NCBI GenBank assembly: GCA_964394665.1
Contig: CAYMYN010000002.1
Span: forward strand, 248,001-312,000
From: CAYMYN01 sp964394665
Lineage (GTDB): Bacteria; Planctomycetota; UBA1135; GCA-002686595
DNA: 64,000 nt
Reading direction: 5' to 3'
Positions 17,138 through 24,907 of this stretch are shown one piece after another. The notes below the pieces were generated by a model. That model made no database searches and was not told where the DNA came from. It saw only the letters and a list, made by a program, of their open reading frames with translations. The first letter of the stretch is position 1, and each line of letters begins with the position of its first letter. The position numbers and the translations under genes were made by a program.

Positions 17138-18093
17138 CGATCCACAAGGTGCGCGGCACGGACCTGCGCTCGGCCCTCGAGCGCGCACGGACGGAGCACG
17201 GGGAGGGTGCGCTGGTGCTCGCGCGCGAGACGGCGCCCGACGGGGGCGTGATCCTGGCCGTGTCGCCGGGGGAGCGCACCGCGGCGGTGGGCGGCGGGGC
17301 GAAAGAAGCCGACCGCACCCTACCGGCGGGCTTCGAGGAGATCGCGCGCCGACTGCGCGCGCACGGTGCGGCCGACGAGCTGGTGCTCGAGGTCTGCCGC
17401 GAGGCCGCGGAGCAGGGAGCCAGCGATCGGCACCCGATCGACCGCGTGGCAGCGGCCTTGGGCGCGCGTTTCCGCATCGCCCATCTGCCCGCCGCGCGGG
17501 GAACCTCGCGCGTGATCTCCTTCGTCGGCGCGACCGGGGTCGGCAAGACGAGCTCGCTCGTCAAGCTCGCCGCGCGCCTCCTGCGCGGTGAACGCCGCGT
17601 GGAACTGGCGACCCTCGACACGCGCCGCGTGGGCGCGGTCGAACAACTGCGCGCCTACGGCAAGCTCTTGGGCGTGCCCGTGCACCTGGTGCACGCCGAC
17701 GACCGGCTCACGCCCACGGCCCTGGGTCTGCCCGGCCCGGAGGTCGTGCTGCTCGACACCACCGGCCGGCCGGCGCAGGACGCGCCGCGCCTGCAGGAGC
17801 TCTCCCGCGGGCTCGGCGCGGGCCTCGAGCACGAGAGCCTGCTCGTGCTGCCGGCCACGGCCAACGAATCGGCCCTGCTCGAGGTCGCGGAGAGCTGTCA
17901 GGACCTGCGCCTGATCGGCGTCGTCATCACCAAGATCGACGAGACGCGCGAGCCGGCTCCGGTGCTGGACCTCGTGCGCGAGCTCGGCCTGCCGGTGGCC
18001 TTCCTGTCCGACGGCCAGGACATCGGCCGCGACTTCCATCGCGCGCGCCCCGACCACCTGGCCGATCTCCTGATCCGCGGGAGGCTGGCGTGA
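17134..18093 (+). CDS. flhF: Flagellar SRP-like GTPase FlhF
   Basis: FlhF selects the site and number of flagella, usually at a pole. The 319-residue product has a short B domain, an N domain (about 70-120) and an SRP-type G domain with P-loop GATGVGKT starting near residue 132, a DTRRVGAVEQL motif, DTTGR and TKID. The ATG at 17134 overlaps the flhA stop. Together with FlhG downstream this suggests a controlled, probably polar, flagellation pattern. Confidence 0.94.
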   Translation: MTIHKVRGTDLRSALERARTEHGEGALVLARETAPDGGVILAVSPGERTAAVGGGAKEADRTLPAGFEEIARRLRAHGAADELVLEVCREAAEQGASDRHPIDRVAAALGARFRIAHLPAARGTSRVISFVGATGVGKTSSLVKLAARLLRGERRVELATLDTRRVGAVEQLRAYGKLLGVPVHLVHADDRLTPTALGLPGPEVVLLDTTGRPAQDAPRLQELSRGLGAGLEHESLLVLPATANESALLEVAESCQDLRLIGVVITKIDETREPAPVLDLVRELGLPVAFLSDGQDIGRDFHRARPDHLADLLIRGRLA

Positions 18094-18902
18094 GCTTCGC
18101 ACCTTGCATCGAAGCGACGCCCGCGCGCGCCGCGGGCCGCGTCGCCGCGCCCTTCGTGCTCGTCACCGGGGGCAAGGGCGGCGTCGGCAAGAGCACCTTG
18201 GCGGCCAATCTCGGCGTGTCGCTGGCCGCCCGCGGCCGGCGGGTGTTGCTCGTCGACCTCGACCTTGGACTGGCGAACCTCGACGTGCTGCTGCGCCTGC
18301 AGCCGGCGCGCACGATCGAGGACGCGCTCCAGGGCCAGTGCGCGCTCTCCGAGTGCCTCGCGCGCGGCCCCGAGGGCTTGTTCGTGCTCGCGGCCGGCAG
18401 CGGCAGCGTGGCGATGGGGCACCCCGACCCGACCCGGCGCGCGCGGCTGCTCGAGGGGCTGCGCGAGTTGTCGATGGACTTCGACCTCGTGCTCGGTGAC
18501 TCGGCCGCGGGCATCGGCCACGACGTCTTGGGCTTCGCCTCGCACGCCGACCGCGTGTTGCTCGTCACGACCCCCGATCCGGCCGCCATGACCGACGCCT
18601 ACGGCCTGGTCAAGGCGCTGGACGGCTTCGGGCGCGTCGAGGGCCGCGAGGTGCCCACGCCGGAGCTGGTCGTGAACCAGGTCAGCGGCCTCGAGGAGGC
18701 CGAGCGCACCGCCGGTCGCCTGCGCAGCGTCTGCGAGCGCTTCCTGTGCCGCTCCCCGCGCAGCGCTGGCTGGCTGCCCCGCAGCCCCGAGGTGGCCCGC
18801 AGCGCCCGCCTCCAGGAGCCCTTCGCCCTGGCCGGGCGGGACGGCCTGGCCCAGCGCTGCCTGGTGCGAATCTCGGAACGGATCGAGCGCGCCCTGGTCT
18901 GA
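18090..18902 (+). CDS. flhG: Flagellar-number ATPase FlhG (FleN, MinD-like)
   Basis: FlhG limits flagellar number by stimulating FlhF and, in some bacteria, by restraining FleQ. The 270-residue product has the deviant Walker A motif GGKGGVGKST (about 27-36), LVDLDLGLANLDVLL, and a switch II region with GDSAAGIG where most MinD-type proteins have D-PAG. The C-terminal membrane-targeting helix is short. The GTG start overlaps the flhF stop (GTGA). Presence of a FleQ-like regulator in the window makes the FleQ-FlhG link plausible. Confidence 0.93.
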   Translation: MSFAPCIEATPARAAGRVAAPFVLVTGGKGGVGKSTLAANLGVSLAARGRRVLLVDLDLGLANLDVLLRLQPARTIEDALQGQCALSECLARGPEGLFVLAAGSGSVAMGHPDPTRRARLLEGLRELSMDFDLVLGDSAAGIGHDVLGFASHADRVLLVTTPDPAAMTDAYGLVKALDGFGRVEGREVPTPELVVNQVSGLEEAERTAGRLRSVCERFLCRSPRSAGWLPRSPEVARSARLQEPFALAGRDGLAQRCLVRISERIERALV

Positions 18903-18929
18903 CCGCGGCGCCTCAAGGGATCGGAAGAA

Positions 18930-19190
18930 ATGACCGACATCGACTCCGGACGGACCGGCGCGGCGGCGCTGTGGCAGGGCCTGGGAAGGCTCGTGGCCGC
19001 GGGCGCCGGCGCGGCGGGAGCACTCCTCGCCCTCGGGCACGGGGCCGCCCTGGACGTCGCTTGCCTGCGCGGCGGAGCGATCGCCCTGGTCGCGCTCTTC
19101 GTCACGCGGGTCGGGGAGCTGCTGCTGGCGCGCACCGCTGGCCGTCCCGCAAAGGAGACCACGGGCCATGCGCCGCACCACCCGCGCTGA
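18930..19190 (+). CDS. Small two-helix membrane protein between flhG and fliA
   Basis: This 86-residue product is not recognised. It has two hydrophobic segments (about 22-42 and 47-68) and a His/Pro-rich basic tail. It lies 27 bases after flhG and 41 bases before fliA, in the same direction, so it belongs to the flagellar transcript. Comparable small membrane ORFs occur at this place in other flagellar operons. Confidence 0.6.
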   Translation: MTDIDSGRTGAAALWQGLGRLVAAGAGAAGALLALGHGAALDVACLRGGAIALVALFVTRVGELLLARTAGRPAKETTGHAPHHPR

Positions 19191-19231
19191 GTTCGATCGC
19201 CCGAGAGGGCGCGCCCGCCGCCTGAACGGCC

Positions 19232-19948
19232 ATGGCTGAGTACGAGCCCAACCCCACGACCGACCGCGACACGCTGGTGCTCGGCCACGTGCCGTTGCTG
19301 CGCCACATCGTGGGCCGCATGGCCTTCGAGTTGCCCGGCGGCATGGACCGGGACGACCTGTTCGGGTTCGGCATGCTCGGGTTGCTCGCGGCCGCGGACT
19401 CGTGGGACCCCGGCCGTGGCTTCGCCTTCTCGACCTACGCCTATCCGCGCATCCGCGGCGCGATCCTCGACGAGCTGCGCCGCCAGGACTTCTTGCCCCG
19501 CGGCCGACGCGAGAAAGTGCGCGAGCTCGAGAGCGTCGTCGCCGAGGGCCGCCAGCGCGATGGTTCTCCGCCCAGTCCCGAGGAGATCGCCCTCGCCATG
19601 GGGCTCTCGGTCGAAGAGGTCGACGAGGTCCTGCTCGCCGCGCGCAGCGCCCTCGAGTCCTCGATCGACGGCCCCGGCGGCGAGGAGCTCGGCGCGTTGC
19701 TGGGCGACCCCAAGGCGCTCGACCCCGTCGGCTCGGCCGAGTGGAACGAGCTGCGCGAGTTGCTCGCCCAGGCCGTCGCGGACCTGCCCGAGCAGGACCG
19801 CACCGTGATCACCCTGTACTACGCCGAAGAGCTGCTGCTGCGCGAGATCGCCCAGATGATGGGCGTGACCGAGTCGCGCATCAGCCAGATCCACACGCGC
19901 GCCCTGTACCGCTTGAACCGCGCCCTGGCGGTCCACGTCGGCGCCTAG
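19232..19948 (+). CDS. fliA: Flagellar sigma factor FliA (sigma-28)
   Basis: FliA directs RNA polymerase to late flagellar promoters and is held by FlgM until hook completion. The 238-residue protein shows sigma regions 2 (HIVGRMAFELP, DLFGFGMLGLLAAADSWDPGRGFAFSTYAYPRIRGAILDELR), 3 (SPEEIALAMGLSVEEVDEVL) and 4 (LPEQDRTVITLYYAEELLLREIAQMMGVTESRISQIHTRAL). Length and motifs are standard. Candidate target promoters with the sigma-28 pattern occur before flgM, flagellin and fliD in this window. Confidence 0.96.
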   Translation: MAEYEPNPTTDRDTLVLGHVPLLRHIVGRMAFELPGGMDRDDLFGFGMLGLLAAADSWDPGRGFAFSTYAYPRIRGAILDELRRQDFLPRGRREKVRELESVVAEGRQRDGSPPSPEEIALAMGLSVEEVDEVLLAARSALESSIDGPGGEELGALLGDPKALDPVGSAEWNELRELLAQAVADLPEQDRTVITLYYAEELLLREIAQMMGVTESRISQIHTRALYRLNRALAVHVGA

Positions 19949-19980
19949 TCGCGCACCAACCCCTCGCCGCAGCGCCCACC

Positions 19981-20202
19981 ATGGACGGATCCATCGAGCG
20001 CGTCACCGAGAGCCTCGCACCGCGGCCCGTAGCGGCGCGCCGCGAGCGCCGCCGCCGCGAGGACGAGCCCGAGTTCCAGCTCCCGACGGCGACGCAGGGC
20101 TCCGAGTCCTCCGCGACCGTCCCGAGCCCGGAGCCCGAAGCGCGCCCGATCGCAGCGCCCGAGGAAGGCGAGCCCGGTACGCGCCTGGACGTGCGCGGCT
20201 GA
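19981..20202 (+). CDS. Small polar protein downstream of fliA
   Basis: This is a 73-residue Glu/Arg/Pro-rich protein without recognised domains or membrane segments. The ATG at 19981 lies 32 bases after the fliA stop in the same direction. Codon usage matches the neighbours. It is probably disordered. Function is unknown. Confidence 0.45.
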   Translation: MDGSIERVTESLAPRPVAARRERRRREDEPEFQLPTATQGSESSATVPSPEPEARPIAAPEEGEPGTRLDVRG

Positions 20203-20235
20203 CCGACGAGACGACCCGACCCCACGAGGAACGAC

Positions 20236-20460
20236 ATGCAACCCGTCATCATCAAGCGCGAACGCGTGGCCCTAGGCGCCCCCCCTCCGCGCCCGGAGCG
20301 GAACGCGCAGGCCGCGTCCTGCTCCAGCGCGCCCGCGAAGCCCTCGCTGCGCGCCGTCGAGCAGGACGGCGTGGTCGTGGCGCTCGAGCTCACCTGCTCC
20401 TGCGGCGAAGTCTCGCTGGTGGAGCTGCGTTATCCCGCCGATCCGGAGGCCCGCCCGTGA
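20236..20460 (+). CDS. Small protein with CSC motif downstream of fliA
   Basis: The 74-residue product has a disordered N-terminal half and a compact C-terminal half ending VVVALELTCSCGEVSLVELRYP, which looks like a beta-rich module with a CxC pair. No family is recognised. Its stop overlaps the GTG of the next lipoprotein gene (GTGA), which supports expression. Confidence 0.55.
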   Translation: MQPVIIKRERVALGAPPPRPERNAQAASCSSAPAKPSLRAVEQDGVVVALELTCSCGEVSLVELRYPADPEARP

Positions 20461-21029
20461 AGCGCTTCTTGCTCGCCACCCTGTGCCTGTGCGCGTCCTG
20501 CGCCATCCCCGGGCCCCAGCCGCTCGAGACGGTACCCGTGGGCGCCGCCCCCAACGCGCGCCTGGAGACCCCCCGACCCACCAGCGAGGAGCCGCGCCTC
20601 TACGCCCGTGACGGCAGCGTGGTGACGCCGCGCAGCGCGCCGCGCGAGGGCCCGCCGCCGGCGCAGCGCGAGCTCCAAGGCTCCGAGGGCAGCCGATTCC
20701 ACATGCTCGAGCTCTACCAGCAGGTCGTCGACGAACGCGACGCGCTGGCGGGCGAGGTGCGACGCTTGAACGGCGAGCTCGATGCCGCCCGCGTGCGCCA
20801 GGGGCGCAGCGACGAACGCCTCGCGCGGCTCGAGAAGGAGCACGCCGAGCGGGCGCAGGAGCTCGAGCTCCTGCGTGCCCAGAGCCTCGAGCTCGCCGGC
20901 CGCCTGACCACGGCCCAGATCCGGCGCCTGCAGGCCGAGAAGCTGCTGCTCGAGACGCGCCTCGAGACCACCCGCGCCCAGGGCGCGTCCGCCGCCCTCG
21001 TCGACAGACCCGGGACCTCCGAGCGATGA
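20457..21029 (+). CDS. Coiled-coil lipoprotein in flagellar locus
   Basis: The 190-residue product has a lipoprotein signal (LLATLCLCASC with candidate lipidated Cys at about 16). It has a Pro-rich linker and a long coiled coil (about 80-175, with heptads such as VVDERDALAGEVRRLNGEL). It overlaps the genes on both sides by four bases. An envelope role connected with flagellar assembly is inferred from position only. Confidence 0.65.
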   Translation: MKRFLLATLCLCASCAIPGPQPLETVPVGAAPNARLETPRPTSEEPRLYARDGSVVTPRSAPREGPPPAQRELQGSEGSRFHMLELYQQVVDERDALAGEVRRLNGELDAARVRQGRSDERLARLEKEHAERAQELELLRAQSLELAGRLTTAQIRRLQAEKLLLETRLETTRAQGASAALVDRPGTSER

Positions 21030-21646
21030 ACTCCGCGCGCCTCGCTCCGATCCTGCTGGTGTGCGCGCTCGCCGGCGGCTGTCGCAGCACGCCCGAGCCG
21101 GTGGCGAACCTCGCCCACGCGCGGCACGTGGAGGACTTCCAGACCTACCGCATCCAGCGCGTCGGTCTGCTGCCCTTCCGCGGCGCGGCGCTCGAGGCGA
21201 ACTACGCCGAGGTGCTGCAGCAGGCCTTCCACGCCGAGCTCGTGAACGCGACGCCCTACGAGCTCGTGCGCCTCTTGCCCGGCGACCTCGAGGAGGTGCC
21301 CGGCGCCGATCCCCACCGCCGTGGCGGCTACGATCCGCGCACGATCCTCGACGTGTCGCGCCGCTTCCGCCTCGACGGCGTGCTCGTGCCCACGGTGACC
21401 GACTTCCAGTACTTCCCGCCCCTGCGGCTGGGCGTGCAGCTCGAGCTCGTCTCGAGCGAGACCGGCGCGTTGCTGTGGACCGCCGGCGTGCACCTCGACA
21501 CCTCGGACGCCGCCGTGCGCCGTGGGCTGGAGGCCTTCCATCGGCGCCGCACCGACTCCCTGGGCGACGAACGCTGGCAACTGACCCTGCTGGCGCCCCG
21601 TCGCCTGTCACGCTTCGCGGCCTGGCAGGTCGCGGGCGTGCTCTAG
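21026..21646 (+). CDS. Lipoprotein with CsgG/LpoB-like features
   Basis: The 206-residue product has a lipobox (ALAGGC, lipidated Cys about 18). It then has a domain beginning YRIQRVGLLPFRGAALEANYAEVLQQAFHAEL, which resembles the start of CsgG, LpoB and related outer-membrane lipoprotein folds (a beta strand with PF, then a helix). The later strands (DGVLVPTVTDFQYFPPLRLGVQLELVSSETGALLW) fit the same fold. This is a fold-level suggestion. The stop codon TAG is part of the CTAG target duplication of an inserted MITE. Confidence 0.6.
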   Translation: MNSARLAPILLVCALAGGCRSTPEPVANLAHARHVEDFQTYRIQRVGLLPFRGAALEANYAEVLQQAFHAELVNATPYELVRLLPGDLEEVPGADPHRRGGYDPRTILDVSRRFRLDGVLVPTVTDFQYFPPLRLGVQLELVSSETGALLWTAGVHLDTSDAAVRRGLEAFHRRRTDSLGDERWQLTLLAPRRLSRFAAWQVAGVL

Positions 21647-21818
21647 GAGTCTGTTGGGCATAGACCCTACTGCGGCGAAGCGTGCTCCGCCGGGGCCGCG
21701 TCGGGCTCGCCGAGCCATGCTCAACGGCCGATGAGGCCGCCTCCGCTGTCTCGTCTTCGCCCTCCTTGCCCCAACGCATCACGCTTCGCCTCGCTACGGG
21801 CCTATGCCCAACAGCCTC
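21647..21818. mobile_element. IS5-type MITE with CTAG target duplication
   Basis: The element is 172 bases long with terminal inverted repeats GAGTCTGTTGGGCATAG (left) and the complement of GAGGCTGTTGGGCATAG (right). The arms continue imperfectly inward for about 40 bases, including GGCGAAGCGTG near both ends. It is flanked by CTAG at 21643-21646 and 21819-21822. GAGGCTGTTG-type ends and a YTAR four-base duplication are typical of IS5-family elements. No transposase is encoded, so it must be mobilised in trans. The left CTAG contains the stop codon of the preceding lipoprotein gene. Confidence 0.8.
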
Positions 21819-21837
21819 CTAGCGCGAGTTGGAACGG

Positions 21838-21877
21838 GAGCGGGGGACGCGCCGTGTCGACGGCGCGTCCCCCGCTC
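21838..21877. terminator. Perfect 18-bp hairpin terminator between MITE and flgM
   Basis: Arms 21838-21855 and 21860-21877 are perfectly complementary (GAGCGGGGGACGCGCCGT and its complement) around the loop GTCG. It lies 33 bases downstream of the flgM stop on the minus strand and could also stop read-through from the plus-strand flagellar operon. No T tract is present. Confidence 0.7.
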
Positions 21878-21909
21878 GTGTTCAGCAGGATCGGGAGTCG
21901 GGCGCTGGC

Positions 21910-22251
21910 CTACTCGCCGCCCAGGAGGCGGGCCGCGGCGCGCTGCAGGCGCTCGGGCGAGAACAGGCGGCCCTCGGCGAGTTCGCGGGCCAGCGACTCG
22001 AGGCGCTCGGCGCGGGCGGAGGGGGACTCGAGGCCCGTGGGGCCGGGGAGGTGATCGACGCGCGCGCCGAGGTCGGCGCTCGAGAGCTCCAGGCGATCGG
22101 GGCCAGCGGGAGCGGCGGGCTCCGTGCGACCCTCGTAGACGTCGCGCGGGAGGCTCGGCCGGGCGGACGAGTCGGCGCGCGAGGCCGGGCGGGCGGAGTC
22201 GGACCGGCCGGGCTGGCGCGGGCCGAGGGGTTGGCTCTTGTCGACGTGCAT
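21910..22251 (-). CDS. flgM: Anti-sigma-28 factor FlgM
   Basis: FlgM binds FliA and is secreted when the hook is complete. The 113-residue product has a disordered Pro/Ser/Arg-rich N-terminal part, as expected for a secreted unfolded protein. Its C-terminal helical region DRLELSSADLG ... RAERLESLARELAEGRLFSPERLQRAAARLL fits the FlgM pattern (charged helix, then a G-x-(Y/F) turn and a last helix). A near-perfect sigma-28 promoter lies 40 bases upstream, so FlgM would be made under FliA control, completing the feedback loop. It is transcribed towards fliA. Confidence 0.75.
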   Translation of the reverse strand: MHVDKSQPLGPRQPGRSDSARPASRADSSARPSLPRDVYEGRTEPAAPAGPDRLELSSADLGARVDHLPGPTGLESPSARAERLESLARELAEGRLFSPERLQRAAARLLGGE

Positions 22252-22290
22252 GGGCGTGGGCCTCCTTGGGAGCCGGGGGCTCCGCGGGGG

Positions 22291-22317
22291 TTATCGGCGG
22301 CTCCCCGGGGCGCTTGA
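22291..22317 (-). promoter_or_regulatory. Strong sigma-28 promoter of flgM
   Basis: On the minus strand, TCAA (22317-22314) is followed after 15 bases by GCCGATAA (22298-22291). The -10 is identical to the enterobacterial FliA consensus and the spacing is ideal. The flgM ATG follows 40 bases downstream. Confidence 0.8.
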
Positions 22318-22508
22318 GGGAAAACTCTGCCGGGTCCCGGGGCCGTGCCCAGGGCGGGAGCGTCCGGCCCGGTCGGGCCCCCGATCGGCGCTCGATCCGC
22401 CGGGCTTCGAATGCCCAATCGATTGTCGCAGCGGGGCTTACGTCTGCGCGGGTTGTCCCCGGCGAGGGCCGGTCGCATCATGGCGGCCCCCGCGCTCCCG
22501 GAGGATCC

Positions 22509-24905
22509 ATGAGCCCCCTCGACGCCCTGACCCCCTCCGCCCTCGCGCTGCTCTCGATCTTGGCCGCCGGCGTCGCACCGGCCACCGCGGACCCGGCCGG
22601 CGGCCCCGGCGCGGCCTTCGGCGCCGCGCTCCAGGGAGAGGCGGGAGAGCCCCTCGACGCGCGCTCCTCGCGGGTCGACTACGACATCCGCGCGCGGCTC
22701 GACGGGGCCACCAAGCGCTTGGCGGGCGAGCTCACCCTCACCTTCACCAACCGCACGCCGGACCCGATCCCGGACCTGTGGTTCCACCTCTACCACAACG
22801 CCTTCGCCAACAACCGCTCCACGCACCTGGTGCAGAGCGGCGGGCGGCTGCGCGAGGTGGACGTCGACCAGCGCGAGGTGGACGAGTGGGGTTGGCAGCG
22901 CGTGACGCGCGTCACCTTCGAGGGCCAGGACGTCACGGACACCTTCCGCTATCGCTGGCCCGACACCGGCGAGCCCAGCGAACGCATGGACGACCGCACG
23001 GTGTTCAGCGTCGACCTGCCGCGCGAGGTGGCGCCCGGCGAGAGCGTGCGCATCGACGTCGTCTGGGAGGCCCAGGTGCCGCGCGTGCGCCGGCGCACCG
23101 GCTACAAGGACGACTTCCTGTTCCTCGCGCACTGGATCCCCAAGCTCGGTGTGTACGAGGGCGGCCGCGGCTGGAACGCGCACCAGTTCCACGCCAACAC
23201 CGAGTTCTACTCGAACTTCGGCACCTACCGCGTCGCGCTCGACCTGCCCGCCGAGTACGCCGGCAAGGTCGGCGGCAGCGGCAAGAAGGTGCTCGACGAG
23301 GTGCGCAAGGACCGCGTCGAAGTGGTCTTCGAGGCCCCCTCGCGCGAGGACCGCGAGCGCCTCGACAACTTCGGCAAACAGGCGCTCGTGCACGGCTTCA
23401 CGTGGACCGGGCACACCACGTGGCAACCCGACAAGGGGCACCCCTTCCGCTGGGCCGAGTGGGCGGCGAAGTACCCCGAACACGTGGCGCGCGCCCGGCG
23501 AGCCTTCGGCGAGGAAGAGCGCCTCGAGGGCCGCGACGTCGACGTGACGCTGCTCATCAACCCCGAGCGCCGCGGCCAGTCCGCGCGCCACGCCCACGCG
23601 ACCCACGCCGCGCTCTTCTTCTACGGCCTGTGGTTCGGCGAGTACCCCTACGAGGGCATCACGGTCGTCGACCCGCCCTGGGGCGGCCGCGCGGCGGGCG
23701 GAATGGAGTATCCGACGCTCTTCACCTCGGGCACGAACTTGGGCACGACGCCCGACATGCACGCGCCGGAGAGCGTGACCGTGCACGAGGCCGGCCACCA
23801 GTTCTTCTACGGCCTGGTCGGCAACAACGAGTTCGAGGCGGCCTGGATCGACGAGGGGCTCAATTCCTACGCCGACTCCGAGGTGCTGAAGATCGTCTAC
23901 GGCGACCAGCGCGAGGTCACCTGGTACTCGGGGGTCGCGTTCGGCGGCGTGCGCCCCGGACCCTTGCCGCGCGCGAGCCGGCTCGATCGCGTGCTGACGG
24001 CCCAGGACTGGTCCTTCACCCTGCCCCTGCCCTTCCGCCAGAACCCGCGCCTCCCGCTCCAGCCCTTGCAGCTCGGCGGCGTCGTCGACTGGTGGCGCGA
24101 CCAGCCGCTCTTGACGCTCGTGCCCCAGTTCAACGATCCGCGCTGGGCCGATCGGCGCGGTTATCTCACCGATCCCGACTCGGACCCCGTCGATACCGTC
24201 GCCTTCGAGTACGTCGACCGCCGGAGCTACCGCGCCAACAGCTACCCCCGGCCGGCGGTCATGTTGCGCACGCTGAAGGGTCTCGTGGGCGAGGAGGCCT
24301 TCCTGCGCGGCATGCGGCACTTCGCCCGCGAGTGGCGCTACCGCCATCCCTACACCCAGGACTTCATCAACGCCTTCCTCGAGGGGAGCGAGGCGCAGGT
24401 GCACTGGTTCCTCGAGGACGCGCTGCGCAGCCGCAAGACGATCGACTGGAGCGTCGAGGTCTCCCAGGGCACGATCCCGCCGCCGAAGGGCTACTTCCAA
24501 GCCGAGCCCACGGGGCCCTGGGAGCTGCGCACCGACGCGCCCGATGCCGCGGAGCCTGCCGGCGAGCAGGGCGGACCCTGGGAGGTCTCGATCCTCCTGC
24601 GCCGCAAGGGCGAGCTGTGCCTGCCGCTGCCTTGGAAGGTGCGCTACGAGGACGGCACCGAAGAGATGTACGAGTGGAAGCGCGAGGAGCAGATCGCGAG
24701 CGCCTGGTACCGCTGGAGCTTCCAGAGCCCGCGCCGCGTGGACGCGGTGATCCTCGACCCCGAGCGCCGCTACTACATCGACCTCGACATGTCGAACAAC
24801 CAATGGGTGCGCGAGACGAGCACCCTGCCCGCGCTGCGCTGGAGCGCGAGCGTCCTGAACCAGGTCCAACACCTCCTGCACTGGTACGGCGGGATCGGAG
24901 GCTGA
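22509..24905 (+). CDS. Secreted M1-family zinc aminopeptidase
   Basis: The 798-residue exported protein has a signal peptide (to about 28), an M1 N-terminal beta domain (about 60-270) and a gluzincin catalytic domain. The zinc motif HEAGH starts near residue 426 and is followed at the right distance by the third ligand Glu in WIDEGLN. The exopeptidase-type sequence GGMEYPT lies just before it (about 397-403). The ATG at 22509 is preceded by GGAGG. The gene is followed two bases later by a membrane protein gene, which suggests a functional pair. Substrates are unknown. Confidence 0.9.
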   Translation: MSPLDALTPSALALLSILAAGVAPATADPAGGPGAAFGAALQGEAGEPLDARSSRVDYDIRARLDGATKRLAGELTLTFTNRTPDPIPDLWFHLYHNAFANNRSTHLVQSGGRLREVDVDQREVDEWGWQRVTRVTFEGQDVTDTFRYRWPDTGEPSERMDDRTVFSVDLPREVAPGESVRIDVVWEAQVPRVRRRTGYKDDFLFLAHWIPKLGVYEGGRGWNAHQFHANTEFYSNFGTYRVALDLPAEYAGKVGGSGKKVLDEVRKDRVEVVFEAPSREDRERLDNFGKQALVHGFTWTGHTTWQPDKGHPFRWAEWAAKYPEHVARARRAFGEEERLEGRDVDVTLLINPERRGQSARHAHATHAALFFYGLWFGEYPYEGITVVDPPWGGRAAGGMEYPTLFTSGTNLGTTPDMHAPESVTVHEAGHQFFYGLVGNNEFEAAWIDEGLNSYADSEVLKIVYGDQREVTWYSGVAFGGVRPGPLPRASRLDRVLTAQDWSFTLPLPFRQNPRLPLQPLQLGGVVDWWRDQPLLTLVPQFNDPRWADRRGYLTDPDSDPVDTVAFEYVDRRSYRANSYPRPAVMLRTLKGLVGEEAFLRGMRHFAREWRYRHPYTQDFINAFLEGSEAQVHWFLEDALRSRKTIDWSVEVSQGTIPPPKGYFQAEPTGPWELRTDAPDAAEPAGEQGGPWEVSILLRRKGELCLPLPWKVRYEDGTEEMYEWKREEQIASAWYRWSFQSPRRVDAVILDPERRYYIDLDMSNNQWVRETSTLPALRWSASVLNQVQHLLHWYGGIGG

Positions 24906-24907
24906 GC

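Noticed and set aside
19168..19239. A 23-codon frame overlapping the fliA start
   Set aside because: It is too short, Arg-rich and without supporting features. It runs into the fliA gene.
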